Assembly (NCBI GenBank): GCA_021904315.1
Contig: CM038917.1
Span: 10,648,041 to 10,712,040 of the forward strand
Origin: Sphagnum magellanicum
Taxonomy: Eukaryota > Streptophyta > Sphagnopsida > Sphagnales > Sphagnaceae
Direction of reading: 5' to 3'
Length of the DNA: 64,000 nt
Shown here: positions 34,985 through 47,189 of the stretch, piece by piece
Layout of the letters: every line of letters starts with the position of its first letter
How positions within the stretch are numbered: the first letter of the stretch is position 1
The notes under the pieces: generated by a model
The model's input: only the letters and a program-made list of their open reading frames with translations
Told to the model about the DNA's origin: nothing
The model's database searches: none
Program-made: the position numbers and the translations under genes

Positions 34985-36358
34985 ACAACTTATAAATTTT
35001 TTATTTTTAGAAAAATTCCGGTTTGGAATCAATGACTAATAAATTTACAATTTGGAATTGTTTTTTTGTACGACCTACAACTATAGACCATCCCACCTAA
35101 ACCAACTTTGATGAAATCATTGTCACCGGAATTTAATGAAATAGACATGTATGAAGTTACAACATAAAAATCATTGTGTATTAAAAAACATCACCAAAAA
35201 ACCCATGTTCTTTCTTTTTTATAAAATATACTTAACACATACTTGAATCAAATATTAAACTACAAAAAATAGGCTTTCAAATTTACTTACATTTAGAAAA
35301 ATCTATTTAAAACCTACTTTTACAATGTGAAAATTTTAAATTAATGCATAGTAATGAAAAAATATCTTAATAGTAATCATTCAACTAAGGTTGCATGTAT
35401 TTAATTTTGTGATGGGTTTTAATTCTATCTTTTGTTAGTTTGACAAGTAGATTGCCAAGTACATTGAGGATGTTTTTACCTTCAAAATAGATAAAAAATG
35501 AAGAAGATATGGGCATTGAAAGTAGGCAAGGTAAGTGTTAGGTCATAGGCCTAATTCACACATTCCAATTAACATTGTTGAATACATTGCCAAAAAATGT
35601 AAGGCCAAATTCAGGTATCACCTTGTTGTAGACCCCTTATTTTGGGAATGCCACCACCCTAGGGCTTTTACCCTACACTTTTGCCATTTCAAAAACCATA
35701 AGAGTCTTGATTTTCTTTCCTATAATGTTATGGGTAGTTGCTCAATTTCTGGGCAGATGACTTTCAACATTTCTTTACTGTATATAGAAACACAAAAACC
35801 AACTCTAAGGCCTGAAACCTTAAAACTCTAAAACCACAAATGGTAAGCCCTTAACAACTAACCCCAGACCCCTGAACTCAATAACTTAATTGTCACAGCA
35901 TCTGCAGACTCCCAGCACAGAGAGGCTCCCTCACCAATCTCATGCTCTTGTGGATGTATCGTCCATAAGGCTGCATTTCATCTTGAAAAGATCTGTCACC
36001 AAGTTAATAATTTGTGAACGATGTTCATTGTGCGGGATCCCTAGCTCAGTTCACATGAAGAGCTTTCTTAGTTCTTAATTGTTTGTTGTTCACCGAAAGT
36101 TAGCTACACACTCTGGTTGCGTCCGTGCTCTGTCATTCGTTGGTTCTGGCTTTGAGGGTAGAGTCGTTGTGATGCACCGAGAAACGGGCCAAAGTTTGTA
36201 TCCTTACATTCTAGGGTCGGTTATGTGGTCTACGTTGGTACTGGACTGGTTAGGCACAAATTAATTATTTTTGGAATTGCTGGAAATTCTGAAAAATACT
36301 TGCCGTGCTGAAAATCTGAAAGAAACCCTCAAATACACTAGCTTCATTATTTAGTAGA
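34985..36358. other. Intergenic transition from repeat-rich to gene-bearing sequence
   Basis: AT-rich to about 35500, then nearer average composition. Short open frames (35535-35831, 35890-36264) show no recognised protein. A fragment ggttaggcacaaattaatta near 36250 resembles an arm of the hairpin at 36359-36430. Confidence 0.35.
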
Positions 36359-36430
36359 GTGCCTAATTGTAAAAAAATTATTATTTTTATTGCCAAAAGT
36401 AAATGACAAAAAATAATAATAATTAGGCAC
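36359..36430. repeat. Small foldback element
   Basis: The word gtgcctaatt (36359-36368) pairs with aattaggcac (36421-36430), and the adjacent attattattttt pairs with aaaaaataataat. This makes a hairpin of about 72 bp with a short loop. It may be a small MITE-like foldback. Confidence 0.55.
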
Positions 36431-38129
36431 CTTGCTGCCGAACCAGTACAAGGACTATGGATAGAACCACTTCCGACTTAAGTGAAGGATCCACTTGGGC
36501 TTTACCATGCTAACCACCATGTGTTTTCAATTTAGTATGTCGAATATTTATCATCCTTATGGATGTCATTCAAAGGGCACAGCCATTATGCAATGAGCAG
36601 CTTGTTTTAGCTCTGCTGCTTACCTACTTGCATTGCTGTTGTTTCTGTACCCTGTTCTTCATCGCTTTCCAGAACCATCTGGGGAAGGTAAGTGAGGAGA
36701 GGAAGTGTCACTTTGAGGAGAGAGAGCTCGAATTTTTTGAAGTTGAAATCGTCGGAAACGCTTGTCAGGAGGCTTCAGCAGCGGCGGAGAAATCGTTCTT
36801 TGGCGGACTTTGTGTTTCTGAAGTACAAAAGGGTGGTGGGACGTTTCCAGAAAATCGGGGATTTCGCGTGGGCTCCACTACTGGTATGTTGGTATGTTGG
36901 TTTCTGTTCTGTTTCTCCGAGGATGTGTGTTGGCTGGATCTTTCTGCAAATCCTTGAGAATTGTAACTTCTTGGGATTTTTAGGGTTTCTGCTTCTTGGA
37001 TTTTGCGAAGTGCTTTGCTAGGAGCTCTTGTTTGCAGGTATGTGTTCTTATCCTCATTTAGGATTGGGCTGTCCGGGTCTGTTTGTAGTAGAAGGAACGA
37101 GGGTCAAGTGTTTAAGGGTTCGGGATCTTTTGTAACGAGCAATGTCTGTTGCAGATTTTGGCAATTGTAGGAAGTTTTCCTTGCACCCTATTTCCTCATA
37201 ACGTGACTTTCTTCCAAGTATATGTATTTCTTCTTCTTGTGTGCACACAATCTTCATCTCAGCTATGTTTCCAAGTTTGATGCACCAAAGAGGTCCTCCC
37301 TGTTTCCGTTTCCTTTCTATTGATCAGAATCGTCTTATATTTTGAAGAGTGTGATGCTTGAATGGGTGTGAATGTGAAAACTGAAGTGTTGGAACTGATC
37401 TCCATGTTGAAATTTCACATTAGGTTTTTGTGGCATATTGATTTTAAAGATTCTGAAGGCTTAGCATCATCATCAAAGTGCCATTTGCAGGTATTGAGGT
37501 TAAGTCTTCAACAATCTGCAAGGAGATTGAGATGTGTTAGCAGTAAGTGTTCCACCATATCTGAATCCCGGAGGATTGCCAGGTGCTTTATCAAGCATTC
37601 AGAGGTTTGGCAAAGTTTCACTTTCCAAACACTAGCACTGCTTGGTTTTCAGTATTTAAGCTGAAGAAAAGTTGTGCTTGCACATAAAACAACTCTGTGT
37701 CATATTTTGTTTGAAGGACTTGTTTCATTGCAGCTTATGGAAATATCTGTCAATTGTGTGTGCATCTGCGAATGCTGGTAAGTTCTTTGAGTGAAATAGG
37801 TTGGGCATTGCTAGGTTGGGAGGCAGAGAAGTTGATTGTAATACTCAGCCATCAAATGAAATCACAGTGCCTGGCCATATCAGATGCCTATTTCTAACAA
37901 TTTGGACAAGACTTGTGTATATGCTTGAAATCTGAACTCCATGGCAACTTTGAGGGGCCTTCTCACAGGCTCTCCTACATTCTTGAATCCATTAGCATCC
38001 CTATTGAAGTCAGTTGGCTGGAAAGGACTACAGTTTTGTTCATCATCTACTGTTGTATTAGTTTTGCTTTCCATTACTGTTCACAAGAAGCACATCATGC
38101 AAATGAGATATCTGATCCCAAGTAACCTC
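36431..38129. other. Possible transcribed region, no defensible protein
   Basis: Between 36560 and 37030 two overlapping frames of 132 and 109 codons read through a G-rich stretch, but neither resembles a known protein. The sequence carries several splice-like words (aaggtaagtgagg, ttgcaggtatgtg near 37032, ttgcaggtattgagg near 37486). This would suit the 5' part or UTR of a gene or a long non-coding transcript. I could not build a coherent gene. Confidence 0.25.
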
Positions 38130-38550
38130 TATGTGGGTCTGGATCAAGTACAAGACAATTCTGTTGTGGATGATGGATGCATTGGAGAGGTATGCCCAAT
38201 TGTTTGTGTGCAATGGACAGGATGGCCACTGATGATAATACATTGGTGGGAAATCTATGCTCATGCACTCCTTTGTAGCACCACTTGATGAAGGAAGCCC
38301 ACTCCAACACTTACCATAACTCTCTAGATCTATGGGTCTGGTCTCAAAAAGTATGGATCTGGATCTAGTAGAAGTCAAATTTGTGGATGATGGATGTGAT
38401 GGAGAGGGCTGCCCAGCTGTAGTTTGTGTCAATGAAGGGGAGTGGCACTAATGATGCTAAATTGGTCGGAGTCATATGCACATGTACCTCTTCACATCTC
38501 CACTTGAAGACCACCAAAAGTCTGTAGAGGCCCACATTGAAGGCGACCTG
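38130..38550. repeat. Diverged tandem duplication of about 210-225 bp
   Basis: A block starting gtgggtctggatcaagtaca and gtggatgatggatgcattgg, then gagaggtatgcccaattgtt (from about 38130), is followed by a diverged copy. The copy reads gtatggatctggatctagta, gtggatgatggatgtgatgg and gagagggctgcccagctgta (from about 38350). Both continue through ctgatgataatacattggt / ctaatgatgctaaattggt and a tatgcacatg-type word. Open frames on both strands here (for example 38058-38432 minus) are by-products of the repeat. Confidence 0.6.
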
Positions 38551-39327
38551 AGTGGTGAGCAACACATGGTTAGAGAGAAAGTCTAACTATCAAAAATCTA
38601 ATTTTTTGATTTATGGGATTTTGCTGTTGTGTCTGCCAGCAATGCAAAAGGAAGCCATAATGGAGGTGTGGAGATTTAACTCTTGTAGTCAGGACAGCGA
38701 TCAGTGATGTTATTGCAAATCTAGTAAAAACCAAGTGTGTATGCTAAATTGTAAATTGATCAGCTTACAAAATTACTTCATGATCTTGAGAAGAAGCAAA
38801 TAAAGATACAACACCCTCTGGGAAAAAACTTGCTTCCTTCCAAAAGCAAGCAAAAAAGTGGCTCGGTCCCTTATCCTGCTACCCTAGGACAAGAACCGTG
38901 GTTACAAATCTTAACAGCAGACAATAATAAGAGGGGCAGACAAAAAGCTTAAAAGAATATTCATAAATGACTTTAGCCTAGTAATATACTACCTATATTG
39001 TAGTGACAAAACTTGCTCCTTTTCAAAGCAAGCAAAAAGCTAGTTTTTGTCTAGCACTGCACTGGCTCAAAGAGATTGAGAGTATAATACCCTCAAGACG
39101 ATGACGGGAAGAAATAACGTCGTCCGGTGAGGATGGCTGGACTAATCTCCTCGTGTCAATGAGTTAGAGACAATTCCACCGGACTTCAGTCATGGAAGTC
39201 CAGATCAGCTCGAATCTATAGTTGAGAATATATTGAAGAATTCGTGAGGAAAAAGAAAGAAAGCAAAAACTCAGGACAAGTGCACCACCAGAAAAGCCAA
39301 TCACAATCTCTCTAATTTGGATTTCTG
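38551..39327. other. 3' flank of the SRPBCC gene
   Basis: No gene is supported. The words aaaacttgcttccttccaaaagcaagcaaaaaagtgg (38826-38862, given here as its key half aaaagcaagcaaaaaagtgg) and aaaacttgctccttttcaaagcaagcaaaaagc near 39007 (key part caaagcaagcaaaaagc) form a diverged direct repeat about 180 bp apart. Transcription of the minus-strand SRPBCC gene should end in this region; no polyadenylation site was pinned down. Confidence 0.35.
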
Positions 39328-40015
39328 CTAAGCGCTGGCCAATGTTTCCAGCTCCTGAATGTAGGCAGTGACCCTGGCGGCGATGGACGGGGTCATTTGC
39401 TCTATTGCCGCTTGTTTAGGACTGAAACGAAATGGCCACACCACTCTCGTCCGTCCTTCTCCTTCTCCAACTACCTAGCTTGACAAATCATCACCCGTAA
39501 CGTCCCCAGATTAGCTCATCAAGAACGAAAGAAAGAAAGAAAGAAAGATAAGCCGGTCATGCAACAGAAAGGAGAGCATTTTTGAGAAGAAAAGATAAAC
39601 CGTGTTGGATCAATTGCAACATATATGTATTCTTCAGCATCACAGAGATTCAGACCTGGAATGCAGCTTGGTAGCCGGGCTCAAGGCCTATATTGCCACC
39701 CACCACGTCGTAAAACAGGATGTGCCTGGAGTGGTCGATGTGTATGAGCTTCTCGGCAACCCATCGGCGCTCTTTATCGGGTGAGCCTGATCTCGACTTC
39801 ACCGTGACCTTGCGGACGCAACCCGGGAGGCCGTTCTCGCCTTCTGTGCATTCCAGCACGCAGGAGCGAGCCGGAAAGCTTAGCCAGTCGGAGCCAATCT
39901 CCCACACTTTCTCCACTGGCGCCGCTACGATCACTTCTACTATGTAGTGCCATGCTCTCCTGTTGCTCAACACGTCCATATATACGGTTGCCGAAATCCT
40001 CCTTTGAGCTATCAA
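39328..40015 (-). CDS. Lachrymatory-factor-synthase-like SRPBCC (START/Bet v1-type) protein, two exons
   Basis: Exon 1 runs 40015-39656 (120 codons) and exon 2 runs 39474-39328 (48 codons plus stop), joined in phase 0 by an intron with ccag/gtctga and gctag/gtagtt borders, giving 168 aa. The frame starts MIAQRRISATVYMDVL; a later Met at about residue 13 is a possible alternative start. It holds the features of plant LFS-like polyketide-cyclase/dehydrase proteins. These are an N-terminal strand and helix (WHYIVEVIVAAPVEKVWEIG), GLPGCVRKVTV, WVAEKLIHIDHSRHILFYDV, then NIGLEPGYQAAFQ. After the splice come VWPFRF, where the family has a W-x-F strand, and a C-terminal helix (MTPSIAARVTAYIQELETLA). 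The fold binds small hydrophobic ligands in a cytosolic cavity. A true lachrymatory function is known only in Allium, so the substrate here is unknown. Length is normal for the family, with no damage seen. Confidence 0.88.
39526..39548. repeat. GAAA microsatellite in the SRPBCC intron
   Basis: Five to six copies of gaaa (gaaagaaagaaagaaagat) lie within the intron between the two exons of the minus-strand SRPBCC gene. Confidence 0.8.
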
Positions 40016-40454
40016 AATTAACTGACTTACCTACTGATCAGCTTGCACGCTCTCTCTTCTTTGTGCAATCTATTCCCAGTCCAAGCATTTGAAGTTTCTC
40101 ACTGCCCCTTCTCTGTAGAGACAGAAAACACTCTACCAGGGTTGCGGCTGGAAAATTCAGATTTTCAATTCTATCTAATCCGAGGAATCGGCAAGCTTCA
40201 AACGCGAAGAAAGAATCAGACTAAATTTTCCAGAAAAGAAGAAAGTCTGGCGAGTCTGGCCTAGATATGCAGATCAGTATACCGTTGTGCTGGAAATACT
40301 GCTCACATACATATGGCATATGACAATCAATCACCTCACCTAAATTAGTTCATGACATTGGCCCAGATTCGAGATGGAAATGGAAATGGTTTCCCAATGG
40401 TGCTGGGAGCTGAAGAAACACGAGGGACAAGCAGTGGGCTTGCACAACAGAAGC

Positions 40455-40457
<3 letters not shown>

Positions 40458-40489
<32 letters not shown>

Positions 40490-40557
40490 TTGAGAAGAAG
40501 CTGAGCCCGTAGCTGAATTTATAAGAGCAGTGCAGACTCCGCATGAGCATGCATGCA
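40458..40557 (-). promoter_or_regulatory. Core promoter and 5' leader of the SRPBCC gene
   Basis: On the minus strand a TATA box, tataaatt, lies at about 40517-40524. About 30 bases downstream begins a (ct)n tract, seen as (ag)n on the plus strand at 40458-40487, which would fall at the transcription start or in the leader. About 25 bases upstream of the TATA box is catgcatgca (40548-40557), an RY element of the kind bound by B3-domain factors. A tgacgtc (bZIP-type) word lies further up near 40580. The start codon is about 470 bases below, implying a long leader or an unseen leader intron. Regulatory roles are inferred from motif identity only. Confidence 0.5.
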
Positions 40558-40770
40558 CCACAGTACTCCTCCTAGATGGATGACGTCTTTCTCCATGCAT
40601 GTGGCATTGAAGGATCACAAATGCTGCCGTTCACACACAAGATTTGGTAGTACCTACTCTACATCACGCACAACCTCCTCGAGCCTAAATGTCGTCTCAA
40701 TCCACGTCTAATCCCCAGTACTTACAATTAAGTTTCCGTCCCTACAAAGATTCATTTAGCTCTGGGAATA

Positions 40771-41142
40771 TTGCTTTCAAAAAAGCTTGCAACCGTATGT
40801 ATTGCTGTTCCTATTGGATTCAAACCAGACAAGTTATTTTTGATCTCTGATTTGGCTCAGGTTAACAATCCAGTTAACACATGTCGGAATGTTCTCAATC
40901 TCTTGCTAAATTCCAGAGAGAACTTCCAGCGACTGAACACTTTGCATAATTCTGAGGCAACAAATGTTGATTTAAGGGATGCTTTGTGTAAGTTAGAGAA
41001 GAAAAAAACAGAGTACGAACAAACGCAGCTGCCAACGGATGTTGGGTGGTTCATTCCGGCGTTCCCTCCAATTTCCATTCCACAGAAAGCGACACAAAAG
41101 AAGTCAAGCGCCTGGAATGAATTTCTTCTCACTTGCCCCTAG
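40771..41142 (+). CDS. Small open frame of 123 codons, uncertain gene
   Basis: The frame begins MLSKKLATVCIAVPIGFKPD. It has a charged, probably helical middle (LLLNSRENFQRLNTLHNSEA, LRDALCKLEKKKTEYEQTQ) and a proline-rich end (GWFIPAFPPISIPQK). It sits divergent from the SRPBCC gene with about 250 bp between the RY element and its start. Length and composition are slightly better than chance for this region, but there is no family match, so it may not be a gene. Confidence 0.25.
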   Translation: MLSKKLATVCIAVPIGFKPDKLFLISDLAQVNNPVNTCRNVLNLLLNSRENFQRLNTLHNSEATNVDLRDALCKLEKKKTEYEQTQLPTDVGWFIPAFPPISIPQKATQKKSSAWNEFLLTCP

Positions 41143-43520
41143 CCCCCAACAAGATCGGGAGTGCAATCGAGTGGCCAATTGGCGACACACCAGCATGACA
41201 AATTGCAGGTGACAACATTTGTAGATATTTCAGTGGGCCCCTCGTTGACCCCCCAGAATTAAAAAAAAAACCGGAAAAACTGTGTGTAATATATAACTTA
41301 TAAGTAACCCTCAAATATGGCGGGTTCTAGTAACATGGGCACGGAATGACACCTCGAAACTACCAAGATTGCACTTTTTTGTCGTTTCTTTTTCGCTTGC
41401 CAGGAAACCACATTTGTACCTGATGTGGGAAGGGGGACCCCGCCCAGCAAGATTATCAGCCAATAGGACACCCGGGAAACGAGGTCCCACTTCCGGACCT
41501 TACGTGATTCGAAATCGGCACGATGCGATTGAAAAGCTCTATTCACACTGATGATATTTCCTGTACATTCCGTTACGCTCCAAATTAGTTGAAGAGTCTC
41601 TAATCAGTCCTGGTGACTAATTAGTGGCCAGAGCTAACATCACCCACTAGCGTACCATGCAGGATGGATGATATGTGGATAGGAAATACTTTTTTCATTG
41701 TGTTCCTGTCTGGTAGCTAACTAGGATGGTTAGCTATTCACTAGCAATCCAACCTGCCTAGTAGGCACAGAGTGCCTACGTACATACCAATAACTTCCCC
41801 TACTTACTTACCTATGGGACATGCCCATTTGGAGACTTAAGAAGGGGGTAATCTAGGTAGGGGAAGAGGGAAGGAAGAGGGTTTGCAGGATAGGTTACCA
41901 AAGTGTCAACCTTGGTAATTATGTAGAAGGGGAAGGGGGTTGTTATGAGAGTAATACACCTGCCCGAGGTGGCATCTGAGGGCGGCGTCAAATTTTGGTA
42001 ACACCTTGGCTGCAGGCCGTATCATGTGTTTGTGATGATGGTGTCAGCTCCTATTCTTCACATGAAGAGAAACTGACAGGCCCTTATGTGTAGGGTAATG
42101 CCTGAGTTGGCTAGCTTTACTCGAATAAGGACCCCCCAGGTGGAGCCAACGGTGACCTGAAAATAGCCGCCAATTTTATTTTTTCTTCCCTTGATACACA
42201 CCTGTCCCCGTCGGTATCACGGCAGTTTTTACGAAAAGCGTTAATTCCATGAAGGTGGGCATTATGCGTTTCAGCAAGTAAGGTGCCCTCTTAAAGCATC
42301 GATAAAGACCTGCCCGAGTTGTACCAAATTGTAAGAACCTGCCCAGACAAGGAAGATGACCTCCAGTGTCTGGAGAGAAGATTATGGAATTAAGTCACCC
42401 TCCAACGACAATGGGAAATATCTGACAGGTCATTAAGTTGTTATTCATCCACAACTGAGTCATATGAGGTTACCAATGGATGGTGAATGGGTGGGGTGCT
42501 GGGTCACATAATTGCTAAAATAAGTATGACACGAGGTTTACATCAATGGAGAGTTCCATTGGTCCCTCCTCCTTTCACACATGCCAGGTGCCAAAAAAAT
42601 CACGACAACAAGAATATCTGGAGAAGGGAATGCAGCTATTCATGTGATGCCACGACTTGAAAAGACGCCAACAACGCTCACAATTCCTTTCCTCCAAGCT
42701 TCTGCTGCTAAGTAAGTTCTATTCAGTTGTGTAGTTTCCTTTTTCCGTACTGAACCAGACTATCCAACTTGCCATGAAATTCAACTTGTCCTATTGTCAT
42801 GGGACGACAGAAGCAGAAGCAGCATTTGGACAGTCCAGAGTCCAGAGTCCAGACTATCCTCCAGCAACACGTCGACTAGACACCAATCCATGACTGTTAC
42901 CTCGTGTCACACTCCGAAGTCATAACCACTCATGACGTCAGTTGGAGTTGTGACCCCCATAGGAGACGTCTCCGCTCTCCAGGTGGCAAAGCCAGGTCTC
43001 AGTTCGTCTCTCCATGTGGTGGTACAATTTTCGGCAGTTTGCAAATCTTTGCCTTCCTCTCGACCCAGATTTTTTTCTTTGCGTTTAAAAGTAAAAAGGA
43101 GCACTGACCTGGATCATCTAAAGTCGCTAAGTACACAGCTCCAGATATTTCTGTTTTCCTTCCCCTCCTCCATTTAATAAATCCCAGCTAAAACTTCTGA
43201 CAATATGATTGACATACTCACCATTCGTGCATGATGCCCAGCAATTTTGCGTGTATGAGGGTATGGAAAGACTAAAGAGCTGCTGCAATTTTTGTAGTGT
43301 AATTGGAAGGCATGTTGCCCACTTTTTTCATTTTTCCTGGGATCCTGGGCAGGTACCTGTTGATATCAGGGGAAATGATTTTGGAGAAGGTCCCCATGTC
43401 CAGTTAAGCTGTGGGCCACACTTGGCATGGGCCCTTATTCTGGTAAAGCCCGTGGCTGAGGGCTTTGATGTACACAAAACATTTTCCCAAGTTGGTATTA
43501 TATGAGTGTTAGTACTTCAC
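41143..43520. other. Intergenic sequence, no gene supported
   Basis: Composition is closer to average GC than the left half. Several overlapping frames at 41298-41551 and 42904-43177 read on both strands without protein-like features. A triplet of tccagag words (gtccagagtccagagtccag) lies at about 42833-42853. Nothing else was recognised. Confidence 0.35.
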
Positions 43521-46500
43521 ATACTCTAAGTAGCATGGCCAGCGTTAATGTTCTTTTTCTTTTTCTTTTGGTGAATTTTCGCCACCTGGTGACAACAAAA
43601 AAATTCGAAAATTTCAGTATTTAAAAAAAAATTAAAAATTTGACTAATTTTGGAAAATTTTGCAAACAATTCAAAACCACAAATTGAAAAAGAAACACCT
43701 AAGCATAACAGGTTTAGTGTCCACCCTCTCTTGAATTTGAAACCCTTTCTAGCTTTTACTTGCAATACATTTTGTTAAAGCATACCATGAGTAACCACGA
43801 TAGAAGCTGTACTTTAGTATGGCCCTTGATAGGAGTTTTTTAAATGCATGGTCCCTTCATGCAACTTGTCCCAAGTAGCATGAAGACCTGCTCCAATTTT
43901 TTTAGTGTGATTGGAGGACACTGTACTTAGTGTATTTCTCCCTCTGCTGTTTGCAGTGCACTTCAAAAACTGGAATGCCCTCTCCAGCAGGTGTTCCTTT
44001 TTTGAAATCACCCTCTATGTTTTTTGTTATTTTCACCTTACCTGCTGTGTATCACTGAAAAGCCAAGGAAAAATCAGAGCAGGTCTTCACACTGGGTCAA
44101 GCGTGCAGTCCTACACTAATTTTTTAGTGGTTCCTTGAGTTGTAGGAAAAAAGTCTCAACACATCAACACAATTAACCATCTCATGGTTAATTGTTTGAA
44201 ATTCAAATCCAGGTATATGCACACAAAATTTCCTTGCTTGGTGCTCCACCGCGGCAACCCACTCACAAGAATTCTGCTCGTAGATGTTGAAATCAGTGGC
44301 ATTTGAAAAGTTATCTCCAAATGCCCTTGAACATTCCATAACATTATATTTTTAATTTCAAGTTTTTCTCTTCCAAATCAATTAACCATCCCATGGATTA
44401 ATGTGCACTTTTGTGCTACTCATGAAATTGAAACAAAAAAAACTTATTGAATCATATCTTTATTTTCCATGTAATATATTAAATTCAAAAAAAATTATTG
44501 CCATAGTCCTATGTTTGGCAAGTGCCAAGTCATGTGTTCTAATTGTCACCACAATTGATCCTCCGAGTGGTCAAAATGAGGTCTAACCCTTAGACATTAA
44601 GCCTTTTTGGCAATGCGTTAAGTAAAAGGTAATGGGCAAATGCATCAACCATAAATTCTTGAGCAACTCACCACCTTCCTAAAGAACCAAAACCAAAAAC
44701 CTTGACATGTTGTGTGAAGTATGACAAAAAGGCCTTGTCAAAACATTTCCTAACCTAGATAGTGATTTGGATGTTTTAATATTTGGATGATGATTGATTA
44801 ATATTTAGAAAAGAGACATATATAAGGTTCTTCAAAGAAATGAATCTACAGATGTGGGACATATTTTTGAATTTTTGATTTTTTTTTCATCTCCAACCTC
44901 ATGTTGAAAATGTGTAGTGGGTATTTAAGGAAGGAGGTATTAATGGATTTTTGTTAAGAAACCCCATAAAACATGATAACATGCAAATTTTTAACATGCA
45001 CGCAGTTTGAGTCAACAAATAATTTTCCTTATATCTTATCATTTTTAGCAAATATCTCAACATTCATGAATCTCCGCCAAACCTATGCATGAAATATTAC
45101 ATCTAACCAATCTCCAATATGTTAACATGACGTAGCTGTACTTACTACAAAGAGGCTATCACTATGGATAAGACTTGCTCCCCCAGCTGACTTGATCAGT
45201 TTGACGTGGAAAAGAAAATCCACACTAGAGTCTCTTGCTACTGGTCACTTGTTTGATATAGGCTGCCATGTCCCCTTTCCTCCAGTCCCTAAGTTATGAA
45301 ATGACTGTTACTTGACATTTAGTTACGGTTCTCTACTATTAACCTTTCAAACCCCCTTCCAGATAATGATAACATGAGTTTCAGACATTGAGGTCGCTTG
45401 AGAACATCTTACCCACGGTTGCTAGTCCAGGCTTCCCAGAGATGTCTGTGGATCTTCAGGATTTCCCCATTCTTGCATAGCAGTGCAAATTGTAGCCTCA
45501 GAATGGTAAGTTTTGATTCAGAGGATCAAGAAATTTATTTTGTTTTGCTTCTTTCTTTCTAAATGAGCCTTTAGAGCTCTATTATCAAAGCAGTTGGAAA
45601 GGTTAAATATCATTTTTTTTTTGGTTAGTTTTTTTAATGTGTAAGCTCTTGGTGACAAGTGAAGGGCTCGAAAGTATGAACAATTTGATCCTAAGGTGCT
45701 TATTTTATTTGAAAAAAAAATATATAGATTATTTGAACGTAGCCTTATGCCCATGAAGGGCAGAGCACAACTTTATTTGCTTTGCAAATAGGGTGCAACA
45801 AAACTGTATTTATTTTTTTCAAAATATTGACACAAAAAATAAAAATAAAAAATGCCATCATTAAGGCAAACACAACAATACCTTATGTTAAAGCAAAATC
45901 TAAAATAGCATAATCAAATAATTGTTTAACGATGGATTTCATGTAATAGAATGAGATTAAATAAGAAGTATTTTTGTGTTGCCCTTCAAAGCAATCTAAA
46001 GGTATCCATAATAAATAGTTCTCCCCTTTCATTGGAACTGTACATGATAGTTATCATCATATGGCTCCTCTTTTTTCATATCTTACACAATTTTCTTATT
46101 TTTAAAAAGTATTTGTGCTATATTTGGGCTGAAAGTTGAATTCAGGTCATTATAGATTTTACACGATGTCTGTAGTATAGTTGTTTTTGTTTGCAATTTA
46201 GTGCCCAAAAGACATAACAATCGTGGTACGAGTTATTTTAAATATCCTCCCACACTATAATTAAAATCATAAAGGGAATGATATATTTTTGCAATAAATT
46301 TTAAAATAACAAATCTTTTTTTATATAAATTATCTCCCCCAAGTCCATCCTTAAGCTATTTTTTGGCTTGATAAAGATTGAGATTTGTGTAAAGTCTTAT
46401 CTATCTGCCTCTTCAAAAACAATATCTTGAATACCAATGATATTGACAACAAAAACAATATCTTGAATACCAACGATGTTGACAACATCTGCTAGCATAT

Positions 46501-47130
46501 GATGTTTAGACATAAAATTGAGTCCTTATAAATGAGCAAAACCAAGTGCTTTTATTTTATGATGATAACGACAATTGATTCCATTACCGACTAAAAACAC
46601 ACCAAATTCTCTTTTCCGTGCTTCAACTGTGGCATATAGGTAGAAGAAGTTGATATAGAAATCATTTAGATTATGATCTCCAAAAAATTGCTAATCAACC
46701 TCTGCAAAAATAAAAACAAGAAGCCAAACTTGCAAACATTTTTGACTACTTGAACCTTGCCTTCATCAAGAGCAAGTACGTCAGCTAGGTAGATAACTTT
46801 ATGTTAAAATCATTGAACTAAAAAATAAATAAAAAATCCATTAGGAATAGTATCCTCTTTTTTAAAAATATAACTTATAACGGAAAATAAGACAAGACAA
46901 TATGATATATTCAACCTCAGCTAAGGTTCAATATTCAAACATCTACATCAAAAGGGTAGCTATCTTAAAATGATGATGTCTTTCTTCTCAAGTCTTTGAG
47001 AAGAGAGACCATGTCAGAGGCTAATTATCTTGTGCAAGCAACAACAAAAGGTCTGATAAAACCAAGTAGGCCAGCCAGGCATGGTCTTGTGATTATCTAT
47101 TGGCCTCCGAGTCAAAACCAAAGGCAAAAA
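43521..47130. other. AT-rich intergenic sequence
   Basis: No gene is supported. Poly(A)/poly(T)-rich stretches occur at 43620-43650, 45610-45640 and 45710-45725. Stacks of stop codons in all frames continue to 47130, apart from short frames without features. Confidence 0.4.
46415..46486. repeat. 36-bp tandem duplication
   Basis: The unit at 46415-46450 (aaaaacaatatcttgaatac then caatgatattgacaac) is repeated at 46451-46486 with two changes (caacgatgttgacaac). It is a recent local duplication in intergenic sequence. Confidence 0.9.
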
Positions 47131-47189
47131 AGCAATGCTTGATAAAGCTATGGAACTCGACAACAAATCTGCGTTAAACAGTCCTCACT

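Noticed and set aside
36559..37021. Two overlapping frames of 132 and 109 codons as a gene
   Set aside because: They overlap in different phases across G-rich sequence, neither shows protein motifs, and splice-like words lie inside them. Kept only as a possible transcribed region.
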